Both the position numbers and the translations under genes were made by a program. The notes beneath the pieces were generated by a model. The model saw nothing but the letters and a program-made list of their open reading frames with translations. It was not told where the DNA came from and did not search any database. A stretch of 22,158 nt of DNA. Origin: Roseiarcus sp. (lineage in GTDB: Bacteria > Pseudomonadota > Alphaproteobacteria > Rhizobiales > Beijerinckiaceae). Location: contig JASLHV010000356.1 of NCBI GenBank assembly GCA_030153205.1, positions 1 through 22,158 of the forward strand, given 5' to 3'. Shown here in pieces: positions 7,363 to 14,834 of the stretch; within the stretch, counting starts at the first letter, position 1, and each line of letters starts with the position of its first letter.

Positions 7363-8114
7363 GTGACGATTATATCCTTGTCACAGAAGGGCTGACCAAA
7401 GAGTTCGGCGGCTTCTCAGCCGTCAAGAATGTCAGTCTCAAAGTGCGTCGCGGCTCCATTCACGCCCTGATCGGGCCGAATGGCGCTGGCAAGACCACGT
7501 GCTTCAATATGCTGACCAAGTTTCTCAACCCGACCGGTGGGCGGATCGTCTATGACGGTCGCGACATCACCGCGACCAAGCCGGCGGATGTCGCGCGCCT
7601 CGGCCTCGTTCGCTCCTTTCAGATTTCGGCAGTCTTTCCGCATTTGACGGCGCTCGAAAACGTACGGATCGCGCTGCAGCGCAAGCGGGGGGATTCTTTC
7701 GATTTCTGGCGCTCCAAAAGCGTCCTCAATCGCCTGAACGACCGTGCGCGCGCTTTGCTCGCCGATGTCGGCCTCTCCGAATTCGCCAATACGATCGCCG
7801 TCGAAATGTCCTATGGGCGTAAGCGCGCGCTGGAGATTGCGACGACGCTGGCGCTGGAGCCGCAAGTTCTGCTTCTCGACGAACCCATGGCGGGCATGGG
7901 ACATGAGGACGTCGATCGCATCGCCGCGCTGATCAAGCGTGTCGCCGCGGACCGCACGGTTCTGATGGTGGAGCATAATCTCCAGGTCGTCTCGCATCTA
8001 TCGGACGTCATCACCGTCCTCACGCGCGGTCAGGTCCTGGCGGAGGGCGACTACGCCGCCGTCTCCAGCAATCCGGAAGTACGGCAGGCCTATATGGGGG
8101 TCGGTCATGGCTGA
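7359..8114 (+). CDS. livG: ABC transporter ATP-binding protein, LivG type
   Basis: One of two ATPases that power the Liv-type importer encoded here, on the cytoplasmic face of the inner membrane. The 251-residue protein has Walker A GPNGAGKTT (39-47), Walker B VLLLDEP (about 170-176) and switch histidine in MVEHN. The signature region is SYGRKRALE (151-159), a variant of LSGGQ that I recall as normal for one branch of LivG-like ATPases, followed by the matching GMGHEDV. No other start is open in frame: a stop lies at 7323-7325, so ATG at 7359 is forced unless a non-ATG codon is used. The livG end overlaps the livF start by 8 bases, indicating translational coupling. Confidence 0.93.
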   Translation: MSDDYILVTEGLTKEFGGFSAVKNVSLKVRRGSIHALIGPNGAGKTTCFNMLTKFLNPTGGRIVYDGRDITATKPADVARLGLVRSFQISAVFPHLTALENVRIALQRKRGDSFDFWRSKSVLNRLNDRARALLADVGLSEFANTIAVEMSYGRKRALEIATTLALEPQVLLLDEPMAGMGHEDVDRIAALIKRVAADRTVLMVEHNLQVVSHLSDVITVLTRGQVLAEGDYAAVSSNPEVRQAYMGVGHG

Positions 8115-8856
8115 GGCCGCCCTTGCCGAACCGGGAGCGACGAGCGCTTCGCTCGAGGCTTTGCTGACCGTCTCGGCTCTCGAAGCATGGTACGGAGAAT
8201 CTCATATTCTCCATGGCGTTAATTTCGACGTCAGACCGGGCGAAGTCGTAACTCTGCTGGGGCGCAACGGCGCCGGCAAGACCACGACGCTGAAATCGAT
8301 TATGGGCATCGTCGGCAAGCGGCGCGGCTCGGTCCGCTACAAGGCCCGCGAGACGATCGACTTATCCTCCGACCGTATCGCCAGGCTGGGCGTCGCGCTC
8401 TGTCCGGAGGAGCGCGGCATATTCGCGAGCCTCAGCGTTCAGGAAAACCTGATGCTGCCGCCGCGTGTCGCTCCAACCGGAGGCCTCGATCTCGAACGTA
8501 TTTTCGCGCTCTTTCCCAATCTGAAGGAGAGGCTGAAAGGCCCCGGCGGCAAGCTTTCCGGCGGCGAACAGCAGATGCTGGCGATCGCGCGCATCCTGCG
8601 CACCGGCGCGCAGCTTCTCATGCTCGACGAACCGACTGAGGGACTCGCGCCGGTGATCATCGAACAGATCGGCCGCACCATCGCGGAAATAAAAAAGGCC
8701 GGTTTCACGATCCTGCTCGTCGAGCAAAATTTCCGTTTCGCCTCGACCGTGGCCGACCGCTATTTCGTGATGGAGCACGGTCGCATCATCGATGCATTCC
8801 TGAACAGTGAATTGTCTGCGAATATGGGAAAGCTTCACGAATATCTCGGCGTCTGA
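8107..8856 (+). CDS. livF: ABC transporter ATP-binding protein, LivF type
   Basis: The second ATPase of the importer, 249 residues. Walker A is GRNGAGKTT (52-60), the signature is KLSGGEQQML (149-158), Walker B is LLMLDEP (170-176) and the switch histidine position is LVEQN, as in many LivF proteins where Gln replaces His. It has a roughly 20-residue N-terminal extension before the usual LivF start, rich in Ala and Glu, with no recognised function. The start at ATG 8107 lies inside the end of livG. The gene is followed after 32 bases by the first binding-protein gene. Confidence 0.93.
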   Translation: MAEAALAEPGATSASLEALLTVSALEAWYGESHILHGVNFDVRPGEVVTLLGRNGAGKTTTLKSIMGIVGKRRGSVRYKARETIDLSSDRIARLGVALCPEERGIFASLSVQENLMLPPRVAPTGGLDLERIFALFPNLKERLKGPGGKLSGGEQQMLAIARILRTGAQLLMLDEPTEGLAPVIIEQIGRTIAEIKKAGFTILLVEQNFRFASTVADRYFVMEHGRIIDAFLNSELSANMGKLHEYLGV

Positions 8857-8888
8857 GCCGGGCGGAATTTTCAGGGAGGATCGTCAAG

Positions 8889-10100
8889 ATGAAGTCGAGT
8901 ATCGCCTATGCCCTGCTGGCCGGCGTCCTGTTATCGAGCGCTGCGTACGCCGATGACAAGGTCGTCAAGATCGGCGCTATGAGCGATCTGTCCAGCCTTT
9001 ATGCGGACGACGGTGGACCGGGTTCGACCCTGGCGGCGCAAATGGCCGTTGAGGATAGCGGCCTGACCAAGAAGGGTTGGACGATCGATGTTCTGCCCGC
9101 CGATCATCAGAACAAGCCGGACGTCGGCGCCGGCATCGCGCGCAAGTGGTTCGACGAAGCTAAGGTCGACGTCATCGTCGACGTGCCGAATTCGGGCGTC
9201 GCGCTGGCTGTCAACCAAGTGGTCAAGGAGAAAAACGGCGTCTTCTTGAATTCGGGCGCGGCGACATCGGATCTCACCGGCAAGGCGTGCACGCCGAATA
9301 CGATCCATTGGACCTACGACACCTATTCTCTCGCCAACGGCACCGGCAAAGCGGTCGTCAAGGCAGGCGGCGATACTTGGTTCTTCCTTACCGCGGACTA
9401 CGCCTTCGGCCATGCGCTGCAGCACGACGTGACCGCGGTGGTCGAGGCCAATGGCGGCAAAGTCCTCGGCAGCGTCAACGTTCCGCTCAACACCTCGGAT
9501 TTCTCTTCCTATCTGCTGCAGGCGCAGAACTCCAAGGCTAAGGTCATTGGCCTCGCCAATGCAGGCGGCGACACGACGAATTCGATCAAGCAGGCGCATG
9601 AATTCGGCATCGTCGCTGGCGGCCAAAAGCTCGCGGGTTTGCTTCTCTTCGTAGCGGACGTCCACGCGCTTGGTCTTGAGGTGGCGCAGGGCCTGCAACT
9701 CACCTCCGCTTTCTACTGGGACCTGAACGACGACACACGCGGCTTTTCGAAGCGGTTTTCAGAACGGATGAAAACCCATGCCGAGCCGACAATGATTCAA
9801 GCCGGCGTCTATTCTTCGGTGTTGAATTATCTGAAGGCGTTGGAGGCGATGGGCGGCAATCCGCATGACGGCGCAAAGGTCGTCGCGAAGATGAAGGAAA
9901 TGCCGACAGACGATCCAATCTTCGGCAAGGGCTCGATCCGGGCAGACGGCCGCGTGATTCATCCGATGTATCTCTTCGAGGTCAAGACGCCTGCCGAATC
10001 GAAATATGCGTGGGACTATTACAAACTCATCGCGACGATTCCGGCCGACGAGGCGTTCCGGCCTCTCTCCGAGAGCGCCTGCCCACTGGTGAAGAAATAG
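8889..10100 (+). CDS. Periplasmic substrate-binding protein 1 of Liv-type transporter
   Basis: A 403-residue periplasmic binding protein of the LivJ/LivK class (type I fold). A signal peptide covers about residues 1-21, with cleavage likely at YA-DDK. Mature features are KIGAMSDLSSLYAD at the start and the ligand-cleft regions NSGVALAV and SGAATSD. TADYAFGHAL and LANAGGDTTNSIKQA follow further on. Two cysteines (GKAC near residue 133 and SACP near the C-terminus) could form a disulfide. AGGGAGGA, a strong ribosome binding site, lies just before the ATG. The ligand cannot be named: members of this class bind amino acids, amides, urea and aromatic acids. It is closely similar to the next gene, so a tandem duplication is clear. 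Confidence 0.92.
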   Translation: MKSSIAYALLAGVLLSSAAYADDKVVKIGAMSDLSSLYADDGGPGSTLAAQMAVEDSGLTKKGWTIDVLPADHQNKPDVGAGIARKWFDEAKVDVIVDVPNSGVALAVNQVVKEKNGVFLNSGAATSDLTGKACTPNTIHWTYDTYSLANGTGKAVVKAGGDTWFFLTADYAFGHALQHDVTAVVEANGGKVLGSVNVPLNTSDFSSYLLQAQNSKAKVIGLANAGGDTTNSIKQAHEFGIVAGGQKLAGLLLFVADVHALGLEVAQGLQLTSAFYWDLNDDTRGFSKRFSERMKTHAEPTMIQAGVYSSVLNYLKALEAMGGNPHDGAKVVAKMKEMPTDDPIFGKGSIRADGRVIHPMYLFEVKTPAESKYAWDYYKLIATIPADEAFRPLSESACPLVKK

Positions 10101-10109
10101 GAAGCTTAG

Positions 10110-10136
10110 GCCGCTGTTCTCGTGAAGAACGGCGGC
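10110..10136 (+). promoter_or_regulatory. Intercistronic stem-loop after binding-protein gene 1
   Basis: GCCGCTGTTCT (10110-10120) pairs with AGAACGGCGGC (10126-10136) as an 11-bp stem with one G-U pair and loop CGTGA. It begins 10 bases after the stop codon. No T run follows, so it fits an mRNA-stabilising or partial-termination element that raises binding-protein output over downstream genes. Confidence 0.5.
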
Positions 10137-10156
10137 TTCGTCTTGGGAGACGTTCG

Positions 10157-11365
10157 ATGAAAAGCAAAATCGCAGTCGCCTTGGTCGCGGGCCTTATGAC
10201 GACGGCCGCTTGGGCCGACGACAAAATCGTCAAGATCGGCAATATGGACGATTTGTCGAGCCTCTATTCCGATATCGGCGGTCATGGCTCGACGGTCGCG
10301 GCGCAAATGGCCGTCGAGGACAGCGGCCTGACCAAAAAGGGATGGACCATCGACGTGGTCGAGGCCGACCATCAGAACAAACCGGATATCGCCACCGGCA
10401 TCGCTCGCAAATGGTTCGACGAGGATAAGGTCGATGTCATCGTCAGCCTCGACAATTCGGGCACGGCGCTCGCCGTGTCGCAGGTCGGCAAGGAGAAGAA
10501 CCGGGTCGTCATTCCGACGGGCGCGGCGACTTCGGAGCTGACCAATAAGGCGTGTAACGCCAACACGATCCACTGGGCGTACGACACCTATGCGCTCGCC
10601 AACGGTACCGCAAAGACGATCGTCAAGCAGGGCGGCGACAGTTGGTTCTTCATCACCGCCGATTACGCGTTCGGCCATACGCTGCAGGCCGATACGACCG
10701 CGATCGTCGAGGCCAACGGCGGCAAAGTGGCCGGCAGCGTCAATGCGCCGATCAATACGCCGGATTTCTCCTCGTTTCTTCTGCAGGCGCAGAGCTCGAA
10801 GGCGAAGATCGTCGCGCTCGCCAATGCCGGCGGCGACACGACCAATTCGATCAAGCAGGCGCACGAATTCGGGCTGACCGCCGGCGGCCAAAGCTTGGCG
10901 GCTTTGCTGCTCTTCATCACCGACGTCCACGCGCTCGGCCTCGAGGTCGCGCAGGGCCTGACCCTCACCTCGACCTTTTACTGGGACTTGAACGACGATA
11001 CGCGCGGCTTTTCGAAGCGCTTTGGCGAGCGGATGAAGAACCACGCCATGCCGACGATGACCCAGGCGGGCGTCTACTCCGGGGTCTTGCACTATCTCAA
11101 GGCTCTCGATGCGCTTGGCGGCAATCCGCATGACGGCGTCAAGGTCGTCGCCAAAATGAAGGAAATGCCGACGGACGACCCGGCTTTCGGCAAAGGTACG
11201 ATCCGCGAGGATGGGCGCAAGATTCATCCAGCCTATGTCTTCCAGGTCAAAACGCCGGCGGAATCGAAATATCCATGGGATTATTACAAGCTGCTGGCGA
11301 CGATACCGGCAGACCAGGCGTTCCGCCCTCTGGCGCAAAGCGCCTGTCCATTGGTCAAGAAGTAG
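10157..11365 (+). CDS. Periplasmic substrate-binding protein 2 of Liv-type transporter
   Basis: A 402-residue paralogue of the preceding binding protein, identical at most positions along the whole length by eye. ATG at 10157 is chosen: GGGAGA lies upstream and a typical signal peptide begins there (cleavage likely at WA-DDK); the frame is open further upstream inside the first copy's end, without meaning. The cysteines in NKAC and SACP are kept. Differences cluster in predicted cleft regions: copy 1 has DVPNSGVALAVNQV and FLNSGAATSDLTG; copy 2 has SLDNSGTALAVSQV and VIPTGAATSELTN. This suggests the two may prefer different ligands for one permease, though this is inference. Confidence 0.92.
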   Translation: MKSKIAVALVAGLMTTAAWADDKIVKIGNMDDLSSLYSDIGGHGSTVAAQMAVEDSGLTKKGWTIDVVEADHQNKPDIATGIARKWFDEDKVDVIVSLDNSGTALAVSQVGKEKNRVVIPTGAATSELTNKACNANTIHWAYDTYALANGTAKTIVKQGGDSWFFITADYAFGHTLQADTTAIVEANGGKVAGSVNAPINTPDFSSFLLQAQSSKAKIVALANAGGDTTNSIKQAHEFGLTAGGQSLAALLLFITDVHALGLEVAQGLTLTSTFYWDLNDDTRGFSKRFGERMKNHAMPTMTQAGVYSGVLHYLKALDALGGNPHDGVKVVAKMKEMPTDDPAFGKGTIREDGRKIHPAYVFQVKTPAESKYPWDYYKLLATIPADQAFRPLAQSACPLVKK

Positions 11366-11367
11366 AA

Positions 11368-11396
11368 GAATCGCCCTCCCTCGCGGAGGGCGATTC
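11368..11396 (+). promoter_or_regulatory. Strong intercistronic stem-loop between SBP 2 and livH
   Basis: GAATCGCCCTCC (11368-11379) and GGAGGGCGATTC (11385-11396) form a perfect 12-bp stem with loop CTCGC, two bases after the stop codon of binding protein 2 and 20 bases before livH. The sequence after it is CATATTG, not a T run. It may partly end transcription or block 3' decay, giving more binding protein than permease. Confidence 0.6.
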
Positions 11397-11416
11397 ATAT
11401 TGAAGGCGTCGAGGGG

Positions 11417-12304
11417 ATGTTCGCAATCCTAGGCATATCGCCGCAGGCCCTGTTCGGGCAATTGCTTCTCGGCCTGATCAACGGCGCGTTCTATGCGCTG
11501 TTGAGCCTGGGGCTTGCGGTGATCTTCGGCATGCTGAATATCGTCAATTTCGCCCATGGCGCGCTTTATATGATGGGCGCGTTTTGCGCCTATTTTCTTT
11601 TGAACCTCGCCGGACTCAATTATTGGTGGGCGCTGATCCTCACGCCTTTGATCATGGGAGTCTTCGGGGCCTTGGTCGAACGTCTGCTCCTCAAACGGAT
11701 CGCCGGACTCGATCATCTTTACGGCCTTCTACTGACCTTCGGTCTTGCGCTCATCATCCAAGGCCTTTTCCAAAATTATTTCGGCTCGTCCGGCCTTCCC
11801 TATGCGATCCCGGCGGCGCTCTCGGGGGGACGTAATCTCGGCTTCATGTTCCTGCCGAATTATCGCGCGTGGGTCATCGTCTTCTCGCTGGTCATATGCC
11901 TCGCCACTTGGTTCATTATCGAGAAGACGAGGCTCGGCGCCTATTTGCGCGCAGCGACCGAGAATCCTTCGCTCGTACGCGCCTTCGGCGTCAACGTTCC
12001 GCGCATGATCACGCTGACTTACGGCTTCGGCGTCGCCTTGGCGGCGCTTGCCGGCGTTCTCGCCGCCCCGATCAATCAGGTGCGTCCGCTGATGGGCGCC
12101 GATTTCATCATCGTCGTTTTCGCCGTCGTCGTCATCGGCGGCATGGGATCGATCATGGGCTCGATCGTCACTGGTTTCATGCTCGGCGTCATCGAAGGGC
12201 TGACGAAAGTATTCTACCCCGAGGCCTCGAACACGGTCGTCTTCGTGATCATGGCGATCGTGCTTCTGATCAAACCCGCCGGCCTCTTTGGGAGGGCGCC
12301 ATGA
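11417..12304 (+). CDS. livH: Branched-chain-type ABC transporter permease, LivH
   Basis: One of the two inner-membrane permeases of the importer, 295 residues with about eight hydrophobic spans. The start GLINGAFYALLSLGLAVIFG (about residues 19-38) and the following NIVNFAHGALYMMGAF are diagnostic for LivH. The cytoplasmic coupling region is RAATENPSLVRAFGVNV, followed by a hydrophobic LAALAGVLAAP segment. The C-terminal part has VVVIGGMGSIMGSIVTG. ATG at 11417 follows GAGGGG. The stop overlaps the livM start as ATGA. Confidence 0.94.
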   Translation: MFAILGISPQALFGQLLLGLINGAFYALLSLGLAVIFGMLNIVNFAHGALYMMGAFCAYFLLNLAGLNYWWALILTPLIMGVFGALVERLLLKRIAGLDHLYGLLLTFGLALIIQGLFQNYFGSSGLPYAIPAALSGGRNLGFMFLPNYRAWVIVFSLVICLATWFIIEKTRLGAYLRAATENPSLVRAFGVNVPRMITLTYGFGVALAALAGVLAAPINQVRPLMGADFIIVVFAVVVIGGMGSIMGSIVTGFMLGVIEGLTKVFYPEASNTVVFVIMAIVLLIKPAGLFGRAP

Positions 12305-13275
12305 GTCTCGGCGCACCCTCCGTGGCGACCGAAGCAGCGGAGACCGGCCATCCCGCGCGCGACGAAGCCATCGCTTTCGTCATTATGACCGGGCTCTTCA
12401 TCCTTGCGCCGCTCGTCGTCTACCCGTTTTTCATGATGCAGGCGTTGTGTTTCGCGCTCTTCGCCTGCGCTTTCAATCTTCTCATCGGCTATGTCGGGCT
12501 TCTCTCCTTCGGTCATGCAATGTTCCTCGGGACAGCCGGCTATCTCAGCGCCCATGCAGCGAGAGTCTGGGGCCTGACGCCCGAGTTTTGCATTCTCTTT
12601 GGCGTTGCCGGCTCGGCGGCGCTGGGCCTCGTGACGGGCGTACTGGCGATCCGCCGGCAAGGCATATATTTTGCGATGATCACGCTCGCGCTTTCGCAGA
12701 TGATCTATTTCTTCTGCATCGAAGCGCCTTTCACCCATGGTGAAGACGGAATCCAAGGCGTGCCGCAAGGGACGTTCCTCGGCTTTATTTCCCTCTCCAA
12801 TCCATGGGCGCTCTACTATACTGTGCTCGCGATCTTCCTTTTCGGCTTTTTCGTCATTTATCGAATGATCAATTCGCCCTTTGGCGAAGTGTTGAAGGCC
12901 ATTCGTGAAAACGAACCACGCGCTATCTCGCTCGGCTATCGCGTCGATCATTATAAGCTGGCCGCTTTTATCCTTTCCGCCGCGCTTTGCGGCCTTGCGG
13001 GCGGAACCAAGGCCATCGTCGCGCAAAACGCGTCGCTCACCGATGTCCATTATTCAATGTCGGGCGAGGTCGTGCTGATGACTTTGCTCGGCGGCATGGG
13101 CACGATTTATGGTCCGGTCGTCGGCGCCGTCATTCTCGTTGCGATGCAGAATTATCTCGCCCAATATGGCCAATGGGTGACCGTGATTCAGGGCGCGATA
13201 TTCGTAATTTGCGTCCTCTTGTTCCGCCGCGGAATCGTCGGCGAGATTGCCCATTATTTCCGACTGTCGCTTTGA
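12301..13275 (+). CDS. livM: Branched-chain-type ABC transporter permease, LivM
   Basis: The second permease, 324 residues, partner of LivH. LIGYVGLLSFGHAMFLGTAG (about residues 61-80), AIRRQGIYFAMITLALSQM and ENEPRAISLGYRVDHYKLAAF are LivM hallmarks; LLGGMGTIYGPVVGA lies near the end. The first 25 residues are polar and precede the first membrane span. The true start is ATG at 12301, sharing ATGA with the livH stop; the same frame happens to be open far upstream within livH, which is a shadow. It completes a full five-component importer (two ATPases, two permeases, binding protein) in one operon. Confidence 0.94.
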   Translation: MSLGAPSVATEAAETGHPARDEAIAFVIMTGLFILAPLVVYPFFMMQALCFALFACAFNLLIGYVGLLSFGHAMFLGTAGYLSAHAARVWGLTPEFCILFGVAGSAALGLVTGVLAIRRQGIYFAMITLALSQMIYFFCIEAPFTHGEDGIQGVPQGTFLGFISLSNPWALYYTVLAIFLFGFFVIYRMINSPFGEVLKAIRENEPRAISLGYRVDHYKLAAFILSAALCGLAGGTKAIVAQNASLTDVHYSMSGEVVLMTLLGGMGTIYGPVVGAVILVAMQNYLAQYGQWVTVIQGAIFVICVLLFRRGIVGEIAHYFRLSL

Positions 13276-13287
13276 GCGGCGAGAATC

Positions 13288-13809
13288 TTGAACCTCATGC
13301 TGATCCGCGACGCCGCCAAGGACGATCTGCCACAGATTCTCGCGATCTATAACGACGTCGTCGCGACATCAACGGCGGTCTATGCTGATCGGCCGGCGAC
13401 GCTCGAGGAGCGCACGCAATGGTTCGAGGCGCGCGAGGCGCGCTCCTATCCGGTGCTGGTTGCCGTCGAGGGCGATCGCGTGCTCGGCTTTTCGTCCTTC
13501 GGCGATTGGCGCGGCGCATGGTCGGGCTACCGTCACACCGTCGAGCATTCCGTGCATGTGGCCGCAAAGAGCCGCGGCGGCGGGATTGGCGGACGACTCG
13601 TCGAAGCTTTATTTCCGCTCGCCGCCGCGATGAACATGCATGTGATGATCGGCGGGATTGACGCGGCCAATCAGGGCTCGCTGCGCTTCCACGAGCGGCT
13701 CGGCTTTCAACGCGTCGCCCATTTCAGGCAGGTCGGCCACAAATTCGGCCGCTGGCTCGACTTGGTGTTCGTGCAAAGATTCTTGGACGAGCCGGGAAGC
13801 GCGAGGTAA
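13288..13809 (+). CDS. GNAT-family N-acetyltransferase (phosphinothricin/methionine sulfoximine type)
   Basis: A 173-residue acetyl-CoA-dependent acetyltransferase. The N-terminus (IRDAAKDDLPQILAIYNDVV, residues 6-25) and the stretch from TSTAVYADRP match the group annotated as phosphinothricin or L-methionine sulfoximine/sulfone acetyltransferase. The acetyl-CoA loop is RGGGIGGRL (96-104), followed by MIGGIDAANQGSLRFHERLGF. The start is either TTG at 13288, with GCGAGA upstream, or ATG at 13297 with a weaker site. It lies 12 bases after livM, likely in the same transcript, and ends at a terminator. The real substrate is unknown; detoxification of an amino-acid analogue is plausible. Confidence 0.85.
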   Translation: MNLMLIRDAAKDDLPQILAIYNDVVATSTAVYADRPATLEERTQWFEAREARSYPVLVAVEGDRVLGFSSFGDWRGAWSGYRHTVEHSVHVAAKSRGGGIGGRLVEALFPLAAAMNMHVMIGGIDAANQGSLRFHERLGFQRVAHFRQVGHKFGRWLDLVFVQRFLDEPGSAR

Positions 13810-13837
13810 GGCGGCCCTATGCGGAGCGTTGTTTCTC

Positions 13838-13865
13838 CGCTTCGTCCTTACCGAAGCGTTTTATT
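13838..13865 (+). terminator. Intrinsic terminator of the liv-GNAT operon
   Basis: CGCTTCG (13838-13844) and CGAAGCG (13852-13858) form a perfect 7-bp stem with a 7-base loop, followed directly by TTTTATT. It lies 28 bases after the GNAT stop and ends just before the convergent metF stop. Good shape for Rho-independent termination on the plus strand only. Confidence 0.7.
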
Positions 13866-13873
13866 AAAAGCCT

Positions 13874-14833
13874 CTACCGCGTCGTTGGTTGACCAGCCCC
13901 CGCGGCGTCGCGCGGCGCGGCGAGCGTCCAGGACTCATCGGGCGCCGCCGCTTGCGGCCGCAACCCGATCAAATGACAAATCGCGAAGACGAGGTCGGCG
14001 CGGTTCATCGTATAGAAATGAAGGTCGCGCACGCCGCGGTCGATGAGGTCGACGACTTGCTCGGCGCAGACGGCCGCCGCAACGAGACGACGCGTGACGA
14101 GATCGTCATCGAGCCCCTCGAAACGATCGGCGAGCCAGGCCGGCACGCTGGCGCCGGCGCGTTTAGCGAAGCCGGCGGTCTGTTTGAAATTCTGCACCGG
14201 CACAATGCCAGGCACGATCGGAATATTGATCCCCGCCGCCGCCGCGACATCGAGAAAGCGCAAGTACGTTCCATTGTCGAAGAAGAATTGCGTAATCGCG
14301 CGATCCGCGCCGGCGTCGACCTTGCGCTTCAAAATCTCGATATCATGCAAAAGGTTCGGGCTCTGCGGATGTTTCTCGGGATAGGCGGCGACCGAAACTT
14401 GAAAATCGCCGACCGACTTCAGACTGGCGACAAGCGCGTCGGTCGTCTGATAGCCATCTGGATGCGGTTGGTACGGCGCGCCAGCGCCGGTCGGCGGGTC
14501 GCCTCGCAAGGCGACGACATGGCGCACGCCGGCGGCGCGATAATCGCGGATCACTTCGTCAATGGCGGCGCGGCTGGCGCCGACGCAAGTCAAATGCGCG
14601 GCGGGCTGCAAAGTCGTTTCTTCGACGATACGCGCGACCGTCGCGTGCGTTCGCTCACGCGTCGAGCCGCCGGCGCCGTAGGTGACGGAAACGAAGCTTG
14701 GCGCCAAAGGCGCGAGCCTTGTGACCGCCTCCCAAAGCGTCGCCTCCATTTCGGCGGTCTTGGGCGGGAAAAATTCGAAGGAGACGCGAATCGGTTGTCC
14801 GGAGCGGCTCAGACGCGGCGGGCTATGCAGCAT
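13874..14833 (-). CDS. metF: Methylenetetrahydrofolate reductase
   Basis: MetF reduces 5,10-methylene- to 5-methyl-tetrahydrofolate with FAD, providing the methyl group for methionine. The 319-residue protein has VSFEFFPPKT at 17-26, with E20 the equivalent of the catalytic Glu. It continues with SVTYGAGGSTRERT, the folate/flavin-site motif VVALRGDPP and AITQFFFDN. The C-terminal LHFYTMNRADLV is also characteristic. About 25 residues of Ala/Pro-rich tail follow the family core. It starts one base after the stop of the ArsR-methyltransferase gene, so the two are translationally linked and must be co-regulated; the regulator probably controls this gene through the palindrome upstream. Confidence 0.95.
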   Translation of the reverse strand: MLHSPPRLSRSGQPIRVSFEFFPPKTAEMEATLWEAVTRLAPLAPSFVSVTYGAGGSTRERTHATVARIVEETTLQPAAHLTCVGASRAAIDEVIRDYRAAGVRHVVALRGDPPTGAGAPYQPHPDGYQTTDALVASLKSVGDFQVSVAAYPEKHPQSPNLLHDIEILKRKVDAGADRAITQFFFDNGTYLRFLDVAAAAGINIPIVPGIVPVQNFKQTAGFAKRAGASVPAWLADRFEGLDDDLVTRRLVAAAVCAEQVVDLIDRGVRDLHFYTMNRADLVFAICHLIGLRPQAAAPDESWTLAAPRDAAGAGQPTTR

Positions 14834-14834
14834 G

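Noticed and set aside
7359..8114. Degenerate signature (SYGRKR) in LivG as a sign of a dead ATPase
   Set aside because: Walker A, Walker B and the switch histidine are intact, and I recall the YGRKRALE with GMGHEDV pattern as a regular subgroup of LivG-like ATPases.
10106..11398. 430-residue minus-strand frame opposite binding protein 2
   Set aside because: It is exactly antisense to a well-defined gene, has an Arg/Asp-rich composition typical of antisense frames, and a similar frame lies opposite the paralogue.
11869..12300. Upstream part of the frame containing livM
   Set aside because: This stretch is inside livH in another frame. The ATGA overlap at 12301 and the normal LivM N-terminus fix the start there.
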